Origin: Thauera chlorobenzoica
GTDB lineage: Bacteria > Pseudomonadota > Gammaproteobacteria > Burkholderiales > Rhodocyclaceae
DNA: 64,000 bases
Reading direction: 5' to 3'
Assembly (NCBI RefSeq): GCF_001922305.1
Contig: NZ_CP018839.1
Location: forward strand, 1,488,001-1,552,000
Shown: piece by piece, positions 45,680 through 54,481 of the stretch
How the letters are laid out: each line of letters starts with the position of its first letter
How positions within the stretch are numbered: the first letter of the stretch is position 1
Notes under the pieces: generated by a model
Seen by the model: only the letters and a program-made list of their open reading frames with translations
What the model was told of the DNA's origin: nothing
Databases searched by the model: none
Position numbers and translations under genes: made by a program

Positions 45680-46462
45680 ATGACCTACGAAACCCTTCTC
45701 TACGAACTTCGCGACGGCGTCGCCGAGATCCGTTTCAACCGCCCGCAGCGCCTCAACGCCGTGACCCGGCAGCTGTATGACGAGCTCGATGCCGCCCTGA
45801 GCCGTGCCGAAGCCGAGCGCGACGCCCGTGTCGTCCTCCTCAGCGGCGAGGGGCGCGCCTTTTGCGTCGGCGCTGACCTCAAGGAGCACAAGGTCGGGCG
45901 CACCGCCTTCGACCGCCGCCAGTACCTGAAAGGCGAGCAGGACGTGTGCAAGCGGCTGCTGGAACTGCAGAAACCGGTGATTGCCGCGGTCAACGGCTAC
46001 GCCCTGGGGGCCGGGGCGGAAATGGCGATCGCCGCCGACTTCGTGCTGATGGCCGAAAGCGCGCAGATCGGCCTGCCCGAGATCTCGATCGGCAATTTCC
46101 TCGGCGGCGGCGTGACCTGGCTGCTGCCGCGCCTGGTCGGGCTGGCGAAGGCGCGCGAGCTGGTCTTTCTCGGTGAGCGCATCAAGGGTGAAGAGGCGGT
46201 ACGCATCGGCCTGGCGAGCCGGGTGTTTGCCGACGAGGGCTTTCTCGACGCGGCGCGCGGCTTCGCGCGCAAGGTCGCGGGCAAGGCGCCGTTCTCGATG
46301 CAGCTTGCCAAGGCGCAGCTCAACCGCTCGGCCGAACGCACCCTCGACGCCTGCCTCACCGCCGAGCTCGAAGGCATGATGTTCGTCGGCACCACCCGCG
46401 ACTGGCAGGAAGGGGTCGATGCCTTCGCCGAGAAACGCGCACCGGTGTTCCGGGGGCAATGA
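45680..46462 (+). CDS. Enoyl-CoA hydratase/isomerase
   Basis: 260 residues, a crotonase-fold protein. The oxyanion loops are GRAFCVGADLKE and NGYALGAGAEMAIAAD, and both catalytic glutamates of true hydratases are kept (E114 and E134, the same spacing as E144/E164 of rat enoyl-CoA hydratase). It probably hydrates an unsaturated acyl-CoA in beta-oxidation or aromatic ring-cleavage. The next gene starts two bases after its stop, so the two enzymes are co-translated and may act on one pathway. Confidence 0.92.
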   Translation: MTYETLLYELRDGVAEIRFNRPQRLNAVTRQLYDELDAALSRAEAERDARVVLLSGEGRAFCVGADLKEHKVGRTAFDRRQYLKGEQDVCKRLLELQKPVIAAVNGYALGAGAEMAIAADFVLMAESAQIGLPEISIGNFLGGGVTWLLPRLVGLAKARELVFLGERIKGEEAVRIGLASRVFADEGFLDAARGFARKVAGKAPFSMQLAKAQLNRSAERTLDACLTAELEGMMFVGTTRDWQEGVDAFAEKRAPVFRGQ

Positions 46463-46463
46463 C

Positions 46464-48638
46464 ATGAGCACGCACGACACCGCCCCCGCCCACCGCAGCC
46501 CGCTGCACGACTTCCTCGCCCCCGATTCGATCGCCATCGTCGGCGCTTCAGCCGATCCGACCAAGCGCGGCTACAAGGCGATGGTCGGCCTGATCAAGGG
46601 CGATTACGCCGGCCGGATCTACCCGATCAACCCCAAGGTGCCCGAGATCCTCGGCGTGCCGACCTGCCCGACCCTCGATGACGTCCCCGGCGCGGTCGAT
46701 CTGGCGCTGATCTGCACCCCGGCGGCGACCTTGCCCGGGCTGATTGCCGAGTGCGGGCGCAAGGGCGTCAAGGGCGCGGTGATTCTCGCCGCGGGCTTTC
46801 GCGAGACCGGTGCGGAAGGGGCGAAGCTCGAGCAGCAGGTGCTCGACGCCGCGCGCGCGGGCGGGGTGCGCATCATCGGCCCCAACACCTCGGGCATGTT
46901 CAACCTGCACAAGAAAGTGAACCTGCTCGACCTGCGCAACATCAAGGCCGGCGACATCGGCTTCATCTCGCAGTCGGGCAACATGCTGCTGGCGCTGGTG
47001 CTGGAGGCCGAGCACAACGGCCACGTCGGCTTTTCCACCTACGTCGGCCCCGGCAACCAGACCGACATCGGCTTCAACGACTACCTGCGCTACCTCGGCG
47101 AGGATGAGCGCACCCGGGTCGCGACCCTGTACGTCGAAGGCTTCCGCGACGGCCAGCGCTTCCTCCAGGCGGCGCGCGAGATCACCCCGCTGAAGCCGGT
47201 GGTGGTGTACAAGTCGGGCGCCACCGAGCTGGGCAAGAAGGCCGCCAGCTCGCACACCGGGGCGCTCGCCGGCAGTTATGCGATGACCGTCGATCTGCTG
47301 CGCCAGGTCGGGGTCACCGTCGTCCACCATTCCGACCGCATCCTGCCGGTGGCCGAAGGCCTGGGCCTGCTGCAGCAGGCGCGCGGCAAGCGCGTGGCGG
47401 TGATCGCCGACGGCGGCGGCCAGGCCACGATCACCTCCGACCGCCTGTCCGAAGCCGGGCTGGAGCTGGCGCCGCTGTCCGAAGCGACGCGCAAGCGCCT
47501 GGCGGCGATCCTGCTGCCGCAGGCCTCGCTCGCCAACCCGGTCGACGTCGCCGGCAGCTCCGATGCCGATCCCGAAGTGCTGGCGCGCTGCATGGAAATC
47601 GCCGCCGAGGACGACAGCGTCGATGCGGTGTTCCTCGTCGGCATGTTCGGCGGCTACCACACCCGCTTCGCCGAGTCGCTGCTCGGCGGCGAGATGCGCG
47701 CCGCGGAGTCGATGATCGAGCTCGCCCGCCGCATCGACAAGCCGCTGGTGATCTACAGCCTCTATGCGCCGGTCAAGCCGCCGGCGCTGCGCCGCCTGCA
47801 CGAGGCCGGGCTGCCGGTGTACGCCTCGATCGAACATGCGGTGCGGGTGCTGCAGGCGCTCGGCGAGCGCGGCGCCTACCTTGCCCACCAGCACGGCCAG
47901 CCGCTGCAGCCCGGGGTGACGCCGATCGAGGACATGCAGGCGATGTTCGCGCGCGCCCAGAACGAAGGCCGCGACCTCTACGAGTTCGAAGCCAAGGCGC
48001 TGCTGCGCGCCCATGGGGTGGCGGTGGCCGAGGAGCGGGTGGCGCACGGCGCCGATGAGCTGGCCGCGGTGGCGGCGCATTTCGGCAACCAGGCACTGGC
48101 GATGAAAGTGGTGTCGAAGGACATCCTGCACAAGTCGGACGCCGGCGGCGTGATGCTGAACCTGGTCGGCGAGGCGGCGCTGTGCGCGGCCTACGACCGG
48201 ATCATGACCCGCTGCCGGGCCTACGACCCGAACGCCGACATCCGTGGCGTGCTGGTCACGCCGATGGCGCGAAAGGGCACCGAAGCCATCGTCGGCGTGG
48301 TGCGCGACCCGATCTTCGGCCCGGTGCTGATGTTCGGGCTGGGCGGCATCTTCGTCGAGATCCTCGAGGATGTCGCCTTCCGTGCCATTCCGCTGTCGCG
48401 CTTCGACGCCGAATCGATGGTCGACCAGCTCAAGGGGCGCCGGATCCTGGATGGCGCGCGGGGTGAGGCGGCGGTGGACAAGACGGCGCTGGTCGATCTG
48501 TTGCTGAAGGTGTCGAGCATCGTCAGCGCCTATCCTCAACTCTCCGAACTCGACCTCAATCCGGTCATTGCCTACGCCGACGGCTACGCCGTGGTCGATG
48601 CGCGCGTGATCACCAATCGCGCCGTGGTGAGCGGCTGA
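46464..48638 (+). CDS. NDP-forming acyl-CoA synthetase (acetate-CoA ligase family)
   Basis: 724 residues, fused alpha and beta domains of the ADP-forming acyl-CoA synthetase family. The alpha half has a CoA-binding Rossmann fold (SIAIVGASADPTKRG), GPNTSGMFN, ISQSGNM and the phosphohistidine region SSHTGALAGSYA. The C-terminal ATP-grasp half (from about 500) carries MKVVSKDILHKSDAGGV and ELDLNPV. It makes acyl-CoA from acid, CoA and ATP or runs backwards to conserve energy; the substrate is unknown. The gene directly follows the enoyl-CoA hydratase gene. A short tandem repeat of 8 bases spans its stop codon. Confidence 0.9.
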   Translation: MSTHDTAPAHRSPLHDFLAPDSIAIVGASADPTKRGYKAMVGLIKGDYAGRIYPINPKVPEILGVPTCPTLDDVPGAVDLALICTPAATLPGLIAECGRKGVKGAVILAAGFRETGAEGAKLEQQVLDAARAGGVRIIGPNTSGMFNLHKKVNLLDLRNIKAGDIGFISQSGNMLLALVLEAEHNGHVGFSTYVGPGNQTDIGFNDYLRYLGEDERTRVATLYVEGFRDGQRFLQAAREITPLKPVVVYKSGATELGKKAASSHTGALAGSYAMTVDLLRQVGVTVVHHSDRILPVAEGLGLLQQARGKRVAVIADGGGQATITSDRLSEAGLELAPLSEATRKRLAAILLPQASLANPVDVAGSSDADPEVLARCMEIAAEDDSVDAVFLVGMFGGYHTRFAESLLGGEMRAAESMIELARRIDKPLVIYSLYAPVKPPALRRLHEAGLPVYASIEHAVRVLQALGERGAYLAHQHGQPLQPGVTPIEDMQAMFARAQNEGRDLYEFEAKALLRAHGVAVAEERVAHGADELAAVAAHFGNQALAMKVVSKDILHKSDAGGVMLNLVGEAALCAAYDRIMTRCRAYDPNADIRGVLVTPMARKGTEAIVGVVRDPIFGPVLMFGLGGIFVEILEDVAFRAIPLSRFDAESMVDQLKGRRILDGARGEAAVDKTALVDLLLKVSSIVSAYPQLSELDLNPVIAYADGYAVVDARVITNRAVVSG

Positions 48639-48658
48639 GCGGCTGAGCGGCTGAGCGG
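48629..48658. repeat. GAGCGGCT tandem repeat at the synthetase stop codon
   Basis: The 8-base unit GAGCGGCT occurs three times plus a partial fourth, beginning inside the last codons of the acyl-CoA synthetase gene and covering its TGA. Extra units would not change the protein because the stop is in the first one. Confidence 0.8.
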
Positions 48659-48811
48659 GTGCGCCGCCGCGCCGCTTTCCCGCTTCGGCGGCGGTGTGCA
48701 TATCGACACAAAAATGAGGATTCGATGACGGATTTGTTGCGGTAGCATTGCGCACCTTCTGCGTGCGTCCCATCCGAGGTACGCGCAGGGGCTTGCGTGC
48801 GCGGGGCCAAG

Positions 48812-50431
48812 ATGCGTGTCGGAAAACTGCTCAGATTTCTGGCCATCCTGGCCGGCTGCCTGCTGTACGCGGTGCCGCGCTGGCTGACCGACGAGTTCGG
48901 CTCCGTCAGCATCGACCAGGTGCTCTACCACCTGCGCTTCGGCTCCGAGGGCGTGCTGACCAGCGACCCCGAGCTCACCCGCCGCTTCCTGTGGCGCGGG
49001 CTGGCCCTGCCGCTGCTGCTGGCGCTGCTGCTGTGGGCGGTGGACGGGTGGGTCGGCCGCGTGCACGCCCGCGGCACGGGCTGGCCGCTGCCGCTGCTGC
49101 GTGCGGCCCGCGACCGCCTGCGCGCGGGCGGGCACTGGCTGGGCGAATGGATCCACCGCGGCGCGCGCCACACGTTGCCGCGCATCGTGCCGTTGGTGGT
49201 GCTGGGGGCGGGGGGGGCGTTCTTCGTCGATAGCTTTTCGGTGGCGCGCTACGTGCGGGCCTATTTCGGCGAGGACTACTTTTCCGATACCTACGTCGAT
49301 CCCGCCCGGGTTGCTCTCGTCCGCGGCCGGCAGCCGCCGAAGAGCCTGGTGCTGATCTACGTCGAAAGTCTGGAGAGCACCTATTCCGATCCAGCCCTGT
49401 TCGGCCGCGACCTGCTGCACCGCCTCAATGCGCTGAAGTCACGTCCGGGGGTGGTGTCCTTCGACGACTACCACGAGATGATGGGTGCGCATTTCACCAT
49501 CGCCGGGCTGGTGGCGACCCAGTGCGGCCTGCCGCTGAAATCGGTGGCGATGTTCGGCGGCAACGTGCAGGGCGAAAAAATCGAGCGCTACCTGCCGAAT
49601 GCGCGCTGCCTGGGCGACATCCTCGCCGCGGAAGGTTACCGCAACGTCTTCCTCAACGGCTCCAGCCTGGCTTTTGCCGGAGTCGGCAAGTTCTTCCGCG
49701 ACCATCGTTACGAGAAGGTGATGGGGCGCGAGGAGTGGATTTCCGCCGGCGAGCCGCCCGAGCGCATGAGCGGCTGGGGCTTGCGCGACGACGACCTGTT
49801 CCGCCATGCGCGCGCCGAGTTCGACCGCCTGATGAAGTCGCGTCGGCCGTTCAACCTCAACGTCCTCACCATCGACACCCACCACCCCTACGGCCACCTC
49901 TCCCCGCAGTGTGCGCAGCAGGGCTATGGCGATTTCGACGGCATCGTCGAGTGCACCGCCGGGTTGGTGGCGGACTTCATCGAATACATCATCGCCCGCG
50001 GCGGGCTCGAGCGGGTGGCGATCGTCGTCCAGGGCGACCACCTGGCGATGGGCAACACCTCCTATCCGAAACTGATCCAGAATCCCCAGCGGCGGGTGTT
50101 CAACCTGCTGATCGGCAAGGACCGGCGGCTGGCCAAGAACACCGACGAAGTCACCCACTTCGACATGCTGCCGACGATCCTCGATCTGATCGGGCTGCAG
50201 GTGAAGGGCGGGCGCGCCGGTCTGGGCTATTCGGCGATCGGTCCGGTGCGGGCGCCGCGACCACCCGACCGCCTGGCGCGCATGTCCGCGCAGCTGATGA
50301 ACTACAGCGCGACCTACCGCGCCCTGTGGGAGCCGGCGGAGGAAGAGGCGGGCGATGATGCGGTTGCAGCCCGCCCCGCGCGAAGCGGGCCGGCAGCGGC
50401 CGCGGCCGGCCGCGTCGCGCTGGTTCCCTGA
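48812..50431 (+). CDS. Membrane sulfatase/phosphoglycerol transferase-like protein
   Basis: 539 residues. Helices at about 5-25, 60-80 and 125-145 are followed by a large exported alkaline-phosphatase-superfamily domain: LVLIYVESLESTYSD (first metal ligand E), MGAHFTIAGLVATQCGLPL (nucleophile Thr), FLNGSSLAF, TIDTHHPYG and VVQGDHLAMGNTSY (metal site D-H). It resembles LtaS and OpgB-type enzymes that transfer phosphoglycerol to lipids or periplasmic glucans. I use the ATG at 48812; a GTG at 48797 is also in frame and the ribosome-binding site is weak. It runs convergently towards siaD, so an envelope role next to a biofilm regulator is possible. Confidence 0.85.
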   Translation: MRVGKLLRFLAILAGCLLYAVPRWLTDEFGSVSIDQVLYHLRFGSEGVLTSDPELTRRFLWRGLALPLLLALLLWAVDGWVGRVHARGTGWPLPLLRAARDRLRAGGHWLGEWIHRGARHTLPRIVPLVVLGAGGAFFVDSFSVARYVRAYFGEDYFSDTYVDPARVALVRGRQPPKSLVLIYVESLESTYSDPALFGRDLLHRLNALKSRPGVVSFDDYHEMMGAHFTIAGLVATQCGLPLKSVAMFGGNVQGEKIERYLPNARCLGDILAAEGYRNVFLNGSSLAFAGVGKFFRDHRYEKVMGREEWISAGEPPERMSGWGLRDDDLFRHARAEFDRLMKSRRPFNLNVLTIDTHHPYGHLSPQCAQQGYGDFDGIVECTAGLVADFIEYIIARGGLERVAIVVQGDHLAMGNTSYPKLIQNPQRRVFNLLIGKDRRLAKNTDEVTHFDMLPTILDLIGLQVKGGRAGLGYSAIGPVRAPRPPDRLARMSAQLMNYSATYRALWEPAEEEAGDDAVAARPARSGPAAAAAGRVALVP

Positions 50432-50476
50432 GCGGCGGACAGGCCGCGCCCGGAGCGCGCCCGCAGCCGGGGGCGC

Positions 50477-51286
50477 TCAGATTGCGACCACCCGGTCCCG
50501 CCCGCTCTCCTTGGCCTGCAGCAGCGCGGCATCGGCCCGCGCCAGGGTGTGGGTGGGCGCTTCCCCGGGGCGATACTCGGTCAGGCCGGTGCTGATCGAA
50601 ACCTGGATGCCGTAGCCGGGTCCGGCATCGATCGACAGGTGGCGGATCTGCGCGTGCACGCGCTCGATCAGCTCGCGCCCGTCGGCCAGCCGTGTTCCGG
50701 GCAGGATCAGGAGGAACTCCTCGCCGCCCCAGCGCCCGCAGATGTCGTATTCGCGAATTGCACCGTGCAGGGCGCCGGCGATGCGGTGGAGCACGACGTC
50801 GCCGGTTTCGTGGCCGAAGCGGTCGTTGATCGCCTTGAACCGATCGACGTCGACCATCGCCAGCGCATAGACCTGGGCGCTGCGCTTGCCGAGGCCGCTT
50901 TCCTCGCGCAGGCGCTCCATCAGGTAGCGGCGGTTGCGCAGGCCGGTGAGGGCGTCGGTGATCGACGCTTCGCGCAGGCTCTCGCTGACTTCGCGCAGTG
51001 AGTTCTGGTAGCGGTCGGAAATGCGGGCGAGCTTTTCCAGGCGGCGGACGTGGCGGTCGAACTGGGCGTTGAGGTCTTCGGCCCGGCTCTGCGACCAGCC
51101 GTGATAGCCGTCGGAGATGCGGATCAGCCGCGCCATGCGTTCGTGCTGGTCGCAGGCGAGGGCGTAGAGCCGCGTGAGCGGGGCATGGAGCGGGTCGTCG
51201 CGCAGCGTCGGGTCGTCGAGCAGCGCGCGGATCTCGTCGAGCAGGGGCGGGGTGCTCGACAGCGGGGTGTCGGCGGCGGTATTCAC
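50477..51286 (-). CDS. siaD: Diguanylate cyclase SiaD
   Basis: 269 residues, last gene of siaABCD. A helical N-terminal region (about 1-105) precedes the GGDEF domain: TDALTGLRNRRYLMERL, VDVDRFKAINDRFGHETGD, and the cyclase signature GGEEF at 187-191. The product-inhibition site RxxD (REYD, 178-181) is intact. In Pseudomonas aeruginosa, SiaD makes c-di-GMP when bound by unphosphorylated SiaC. The GTG start overlaps the siaC stop (GTGA), which explains its short length. It ends convergently with the sulfatase gene 45 bases away. Confidence 0.93.
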   Translation of the reverse strand: MNTAADTPLSSTPPLLDEIRALLDDPTLRDDPLHAPLTRLYALACDQHERMARLIRISDGYHGWSQSRAEDLNAQFDRHVRRLEKLARISDRYQNSLREVSESLREASITDALTGLRNRRYLMERLREESGLGKRSAQVYALAMVDVDRFKAINDRFGHETGDVVLHRIAGALHGAIREYDICGRWGGEEFLLILPGTRLADGRELIERVHAQIRHLSIDAGPGYGIQVSISTGLTEYRPGEAPTHTLARADAALLQAKESGRDRVVAI

Positions 51287-51663
51287 GATGGCTGGACGGC
51301 GATCTCGAAGGGGAAACTGCAGTCTTCGCGGAATTCCTCGGCGAGCATCTTCACCCGTTCGTTGCGCGGATGGTAGTACCAATCGACGCGGACTTCGCGG
51401 CCGCGGACGTGGGCATCTTCGAGCATGTCGAAGATGTCCATCATTGCCTTCACCGAGCTGGTGTTCATGTAGATCAGCTGCAGCTCGAGGCGCAGGGGGC
51501 GGGCGGTTTCGGCGAGGAAGCGCTCGACCCAGACGAGGATCTCGCCGAAGAACTCGAAGGAGTTCTCGGGGTAGGAATCGCCGTCCATCTTCAGCAGGCC
51601 GGCGTCCCAGTCCGCTGTGATGGTGGGAGTCGATTGGGTTCCGGGGATGTTCAGGATCGTCAT
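51283..51663 (-). CDS. siaC: SiaC, phospho-regulated activator of SiaD (DUF1987)
   Basis: 126 residues, the normal size. Motifs: FFGEILVWVERFL, RLELQLIYMNTSSVKAMMDIFDMLEDAH. The threonine of the NTSS stretch is residue 68, matching T68 that SiaB phosphorylates and SiaA dephosphorylates in P. aeruginosa; the unphosphorylated form binds and activates SiaD. The fold is the DUF1987 anti-anti-sigma-like domain. Overlaps siaD by four bases and lies 37 bases after siaB. The protein is tightly conserved, so identification is secure. Confidence 0.95.
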   Translation of the reverse strand: MTILNIPGTQSTPTITADWDAGLLKMDGDSYPENSFEFFGEILVWVERFLAETARPLRLELQLIYMNTSSVKAMMDIFDMLEDAHVRGREVRVDWYYHPRNERVKMLAEEFREDCSFPFEIAVQPS

Positions 51664-51700
51664 GGTGTTTTTTCGGTCGGGTAGGGGATGTGCCGGAGTT

Positions 51701-52243
51701 TCAGATGACCGCCCTCAGGCTGAAGAACACCTTTCCGCCGCTCGCCGGGCCGACGCTGGCCGACAGCGGCTGGCAGGCCTTGCGCGCGATGTCGAGCAGG
51801 CCCAGCCCGGCGCCGGAGCTGAGCGCGGTGTCGCGCGGCTTGCGCAACTGCTCCTTGTAGGCGGATTTGAGTTCGGCCTTGTCCATGCCGGACAGGGCCT
51901 TGATGCGGGCCATCAGAAGCGGTCCGTCGTCGGCTTCGACCAGATTGCCGGCCTGAACCAGGTAGGCCCCGTCCGGCTGGCGTGCGACGATGATGGTGGC
52001 CGCGCTGTCCTCTTCGCCGTACTGCCGGTGCGCGGCGTAGTGGCGGATGTTCTGGGTCATTTCGATGTACACGCCGAAGACGTCCATTGCCGCCGAGGGC
52101 GTGGCGTTCTGCGCCTGCAGGTAGTTTTTCAGGGCGTGGCCGATTTCCTCGATCAGGCTGCGCGAGATCGGCCCGTTGAAGCACAGCAGGATGCGGTTGC
52201 GGTTGAACAGGTCGCGCAGGCTGAAAAGGTCGAGATCGTCCAT
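51701..52243 (-). CDS. siaB: SiaB, SiaC protein kinase
   Basis: 180 residues, an atypical GHKL-type kinase (DUF6272) that phosphorylates SiaC and so turns SiaD off. The N-box-like EMTQNIRHYAAHRQ and the glycine-rich GAGLGLLDIARKA are visible, but the rest is diverged from histidine kinases. I use the ATG at 52243 with AGGAGC upstream; the frame stays open to 52306 with no conserved sequence. It lies between siaA (43 bases) and siaC. Confidence 0.92.
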   Translation of the reverse strand: MDDLDLFSLRDLFNRNRILLCFNGPISRSLIEEIGHALKNYLQAQNATPSAAMDVFGVYIEMTQNIRHYAAHRQYGEEDSAATIIVARQPDGAYLVQAGNLVEADDGPLLMARIKALSGMDKAELKSAYKEQLRKPRDTALSSGAGLGLLDIARKACQPLSASVGPASGGKVFFSLRAVI

Positions 52244-52286
52244 GAAGGCGGGGCTCCTGGTGGCGCAGGCGGGGTAAACAGTGGGC

Positions 52287-54278
52287 TCAGTCGATGCGGA
52301 ATGCAAGAATTGTAATGTCGTCGAGCTGCGGGTGGTGGCCGCGGTGGGCCTCGAGCGCGCGGTCCAGGGCCTGCGCCTGCTCGGTCATCGGCCGCTGCGC
52401 GATGGTGCGCAGCAGTTCGGCGAAACGGCTGTTGCCGAGGCCGAATCCATGTTCGCCGCCGGCTTGGTCGAGGTAGCCGTCGGTCACCAGGTAGCAGGTC
52501 GCACCCGCCGGCAGGGCGAGGCTGTGCTCGACGAACTCGGCCTGGCGGCGGTCGGCGAGCGCGCGGCGCACGCCGGGGATTTCCTCCACCGCGTCGCCGT
52601 CGCTCCAGTACAGCGAGATTTTTGCGCCAGCGAACAGGATCCGGCGTGTGGTGCGGTCCACGCACACCAGGCCGGCGTCCATGTTGGTGGCGATCGCGCG
52701 CGGCAGCTGCGAGGCCTGCAGCATCCCGCGCAGGGTGCGGTCGGCATGGGCGAGGAGGGCCGCGGGCTGCTCCAGGCCGATGCGGTTCATGGCGTCGTCG
52801 AAGGCGGCGCGCGCCAGCATCGTCATCAGCGCGCCGGGCACGCCGTGGCCCGCGCAATCGACGATGCCCAGCAGGTTGTGTTCGCCTTCGGCGCGGAACA
52901 GGTAGAAATCGCCGCCGACGGTGTCGCGTGGCCGCCACAGGGCGAAGTGATGGGGGCCGAGCATCTCGCTCAGGCGCTGGTCGGGCAGCAGCGCGCGCTG
53001 GATCAGGCTGGCGTATTCGATCGAATCCCGGACTTTTTTCTGTGCCGCGCTCATCGCCGTGTTGGCCGCCTGCAGTGCTTCGGTGCGCGTGCGCACCTTG
53101 TCCTCGAGTTCGGCAGTGTGGGCGCGGATCTTTGCCGCCATGGCGCCGAAGGCGCGTGACAGGTCGCCGAGTTCGTCCCTGCCCGGCGGGGGCAGGCGCA
53201 CGGTTTCGCCGCGGGTGAGGGCCAGCGCCGAGTGGTGGAGGGCTTTCAGCGGGCGCAGCACGAGGCGGTCGACGGCGAAGCTGAAGCTCGCCAGCATCAG
53301 CACGATCAGCAGCGCGAAGCCGGCGGCCGCGCCCTGGAGCCAGCCGCGATCGACGATCTCGGCCACCGAGAGGTCGACCGCGGTCAGCACGTACCAGCGC
53401 AGCTCGTCCAGATAGGACAGCGACAGCAGGCGCCGGCCGCCATCGAGCGTCACCCACAGCTGCTCCACTGTGCCCGGGGCGGTGGCGGCGCGATCGAGGG
53501 CGGCCTGCAGCGCGCCGCGCTCCTGGGCGTCGGCCAGCAGGCTGTCCAGGGTGCGCGCCTGGGCATCGTGGCGCGCGCCCGAACCGAGTGCGATCAGGCG
53601 GGCGTCGGGGTGGAGCTGGATCGCGCCGTTGCGGTCGATGATCATCGGCGTCAGGCCGGCGATGCCGGCGTCGATGAATTCCTTCATGAAGCGTGACAGG
53701 TCCAGTCCGCTGCCGGCGATGCCCAGACGGCCGCCGTCGTCTTCGATGACGACGTTGAGCCAGACCCTGGCCTGCTTCAGCCAGCGGTCGGGGTTGACGT
53801 TGATGTTGACGCGGGGGGCAGCGGCGAGCGTGGAAAAGAACCAGGCGTCGTCGGCTTTCTGCGGGTCGAGCCGGTAACGGGGCGCGGCGCTGTAATCCTG
53901 GGCCGGATCGTTGTAGTAGTAGTCGAGCGAGCGACTGCTGGCGAGGAAGTAGCTGTGGTCGCGGAACGCCCGGCGAAAGCCTTCCGCCTCCTCCAAAGCT
54001 TGCGCATGGCGGGACGGGTCGCGCTCGTCGCGCAGCCACTGACGGACCGCCACCGAGTCCGCCAGGCGGCGGGCGAGCGCGAGTTCGCGCGCGATCGGGC
54101 CGAGGATGCGTTCGCGATGCAGCTCGGTGAAGTTGCGCGCGTAGCCTTCGCCCAGATGGGTCTTGACCTCGTCGAATGCCCGCCAGGCAAAAAAGGCCGC
54201 CGGCAGCAGCGCGAGCAGGCAGGCGAGCAGCAGGGCGAGGGCGGATTTCGCCCGCAGTCCGTGTCCCCAGGTGGGCAT
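52287..54278 (-). CDS. siaA: SiaA, membrane PP2C-like phosphatase
   Basis: 663 residues. Helices at about 13-33 and 310-330 frame a periplasmic sensor region resembling a Cache domain (about 40-305; SYFLASSRSLDYYYND, WVTLDGGRRLLSLSYL). A HAMP domain (about 330-385) and a coiled coil lead to a SpoIIE-type PP2C phosphatase (about 430-660) with TVGGDFYLF, DCAGHGVPGALMTM and DDITILAF at the metal sites. It dephosphorylates SiaC in response to an outside signal, raising c-di-GMP. First gene of the minus-strand operon. Only a weak ribosome-binding site (GGAAC) precedes the ATG. Confidence 0.94.
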   Translation of the reverse strand: MPTWGHGLRAKSALALLLACLLALLPAAFFAWRAFDEVKTHLGEGYARNFTELHRERILGPIARELALARRLADSVAVRQWLRDERDPSRHAQALEEAEGFRRAFRDHSYFLASSRSLDYYYNDPAQDYSAAPRYRLDPQKADDAWFFSTLAAAPRVNINVNPDRWLKQARVWLNVVIEDDGGRLGIAGSGLDLSRFMKEFIDAGIAGLTPMIIDRNGAIQLHPDARLIALGSGARHDAQARTLDSLLADAQERGALQAALDRAATAPGTVEQLWVTLDGGRRLLSLSYLDELRWYVLTAVDLSVAEIVDRGWLQGAAAGFALLIVLMLASFSFAVDRLVLRPLKALHHSALALTRGETVRLPPPGRDELGDLSRAFGAMAAKIRAHTAELEDKVRTRTEALQAANTAMSAAQKKVRDSIEYASLIQRALLPDQRLSEMLGPHHFALWRPRDTVGGDFYLFRAEGEHNLLGIVDCAGHGVPGALMTMLARAAFDDAMNRIGLEQPAALLAHADRTLRGMLQASQLPRAIATNMDAGLVCVDRTTRRILFAGAKISLYWSDGDAVEEIPGVRRALADRRQAEFVEHSLALPAGATCYLVTDGYLDQAGGEHGFGLGNSRFAELLRTIAQRPMTEQAQALDRALEAHRGHHPQLDDITILAFRID

Positions 54279-54481
54279 GATGTGTTCCGGTGCTTCCGAA
54301 TGCGTGCGACGGATGGGTGGCAGACCCCTGGCGGGCCGGCGCTGAAGTTTAGCTTATCGTCGCACCAGGGGGGCGCGGTAATGGCGGCGGCAAGTGCACG
54401 GGTTCGCGTGCGGGTTGGTTTAACGCGGGCGCAATTTCGGCGTAACCGAGCTGTATTGCGGGTCGCCTACGCTGCGGCGCC
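54279..54481. other. Divergent region between siaA and the glycosyltransferase gene
   Basis: 203 bases holding the sia promoter (minus) and the glycosyltransferase promoter (plus). The sequence CTGTATTGCG near 54450 is a possible -10 for the plus side. No reading frame, no obvious palindrome. Confidence 0.35.

Noticed and set aside
50432..50476. Possible bidirectional terminator between the sulfatase and siaD
   Set aside because: Several GC-rich inverted stretches can pair, but no stem is followed by a T run on either strand, so a rho-independent terminator is not supported.
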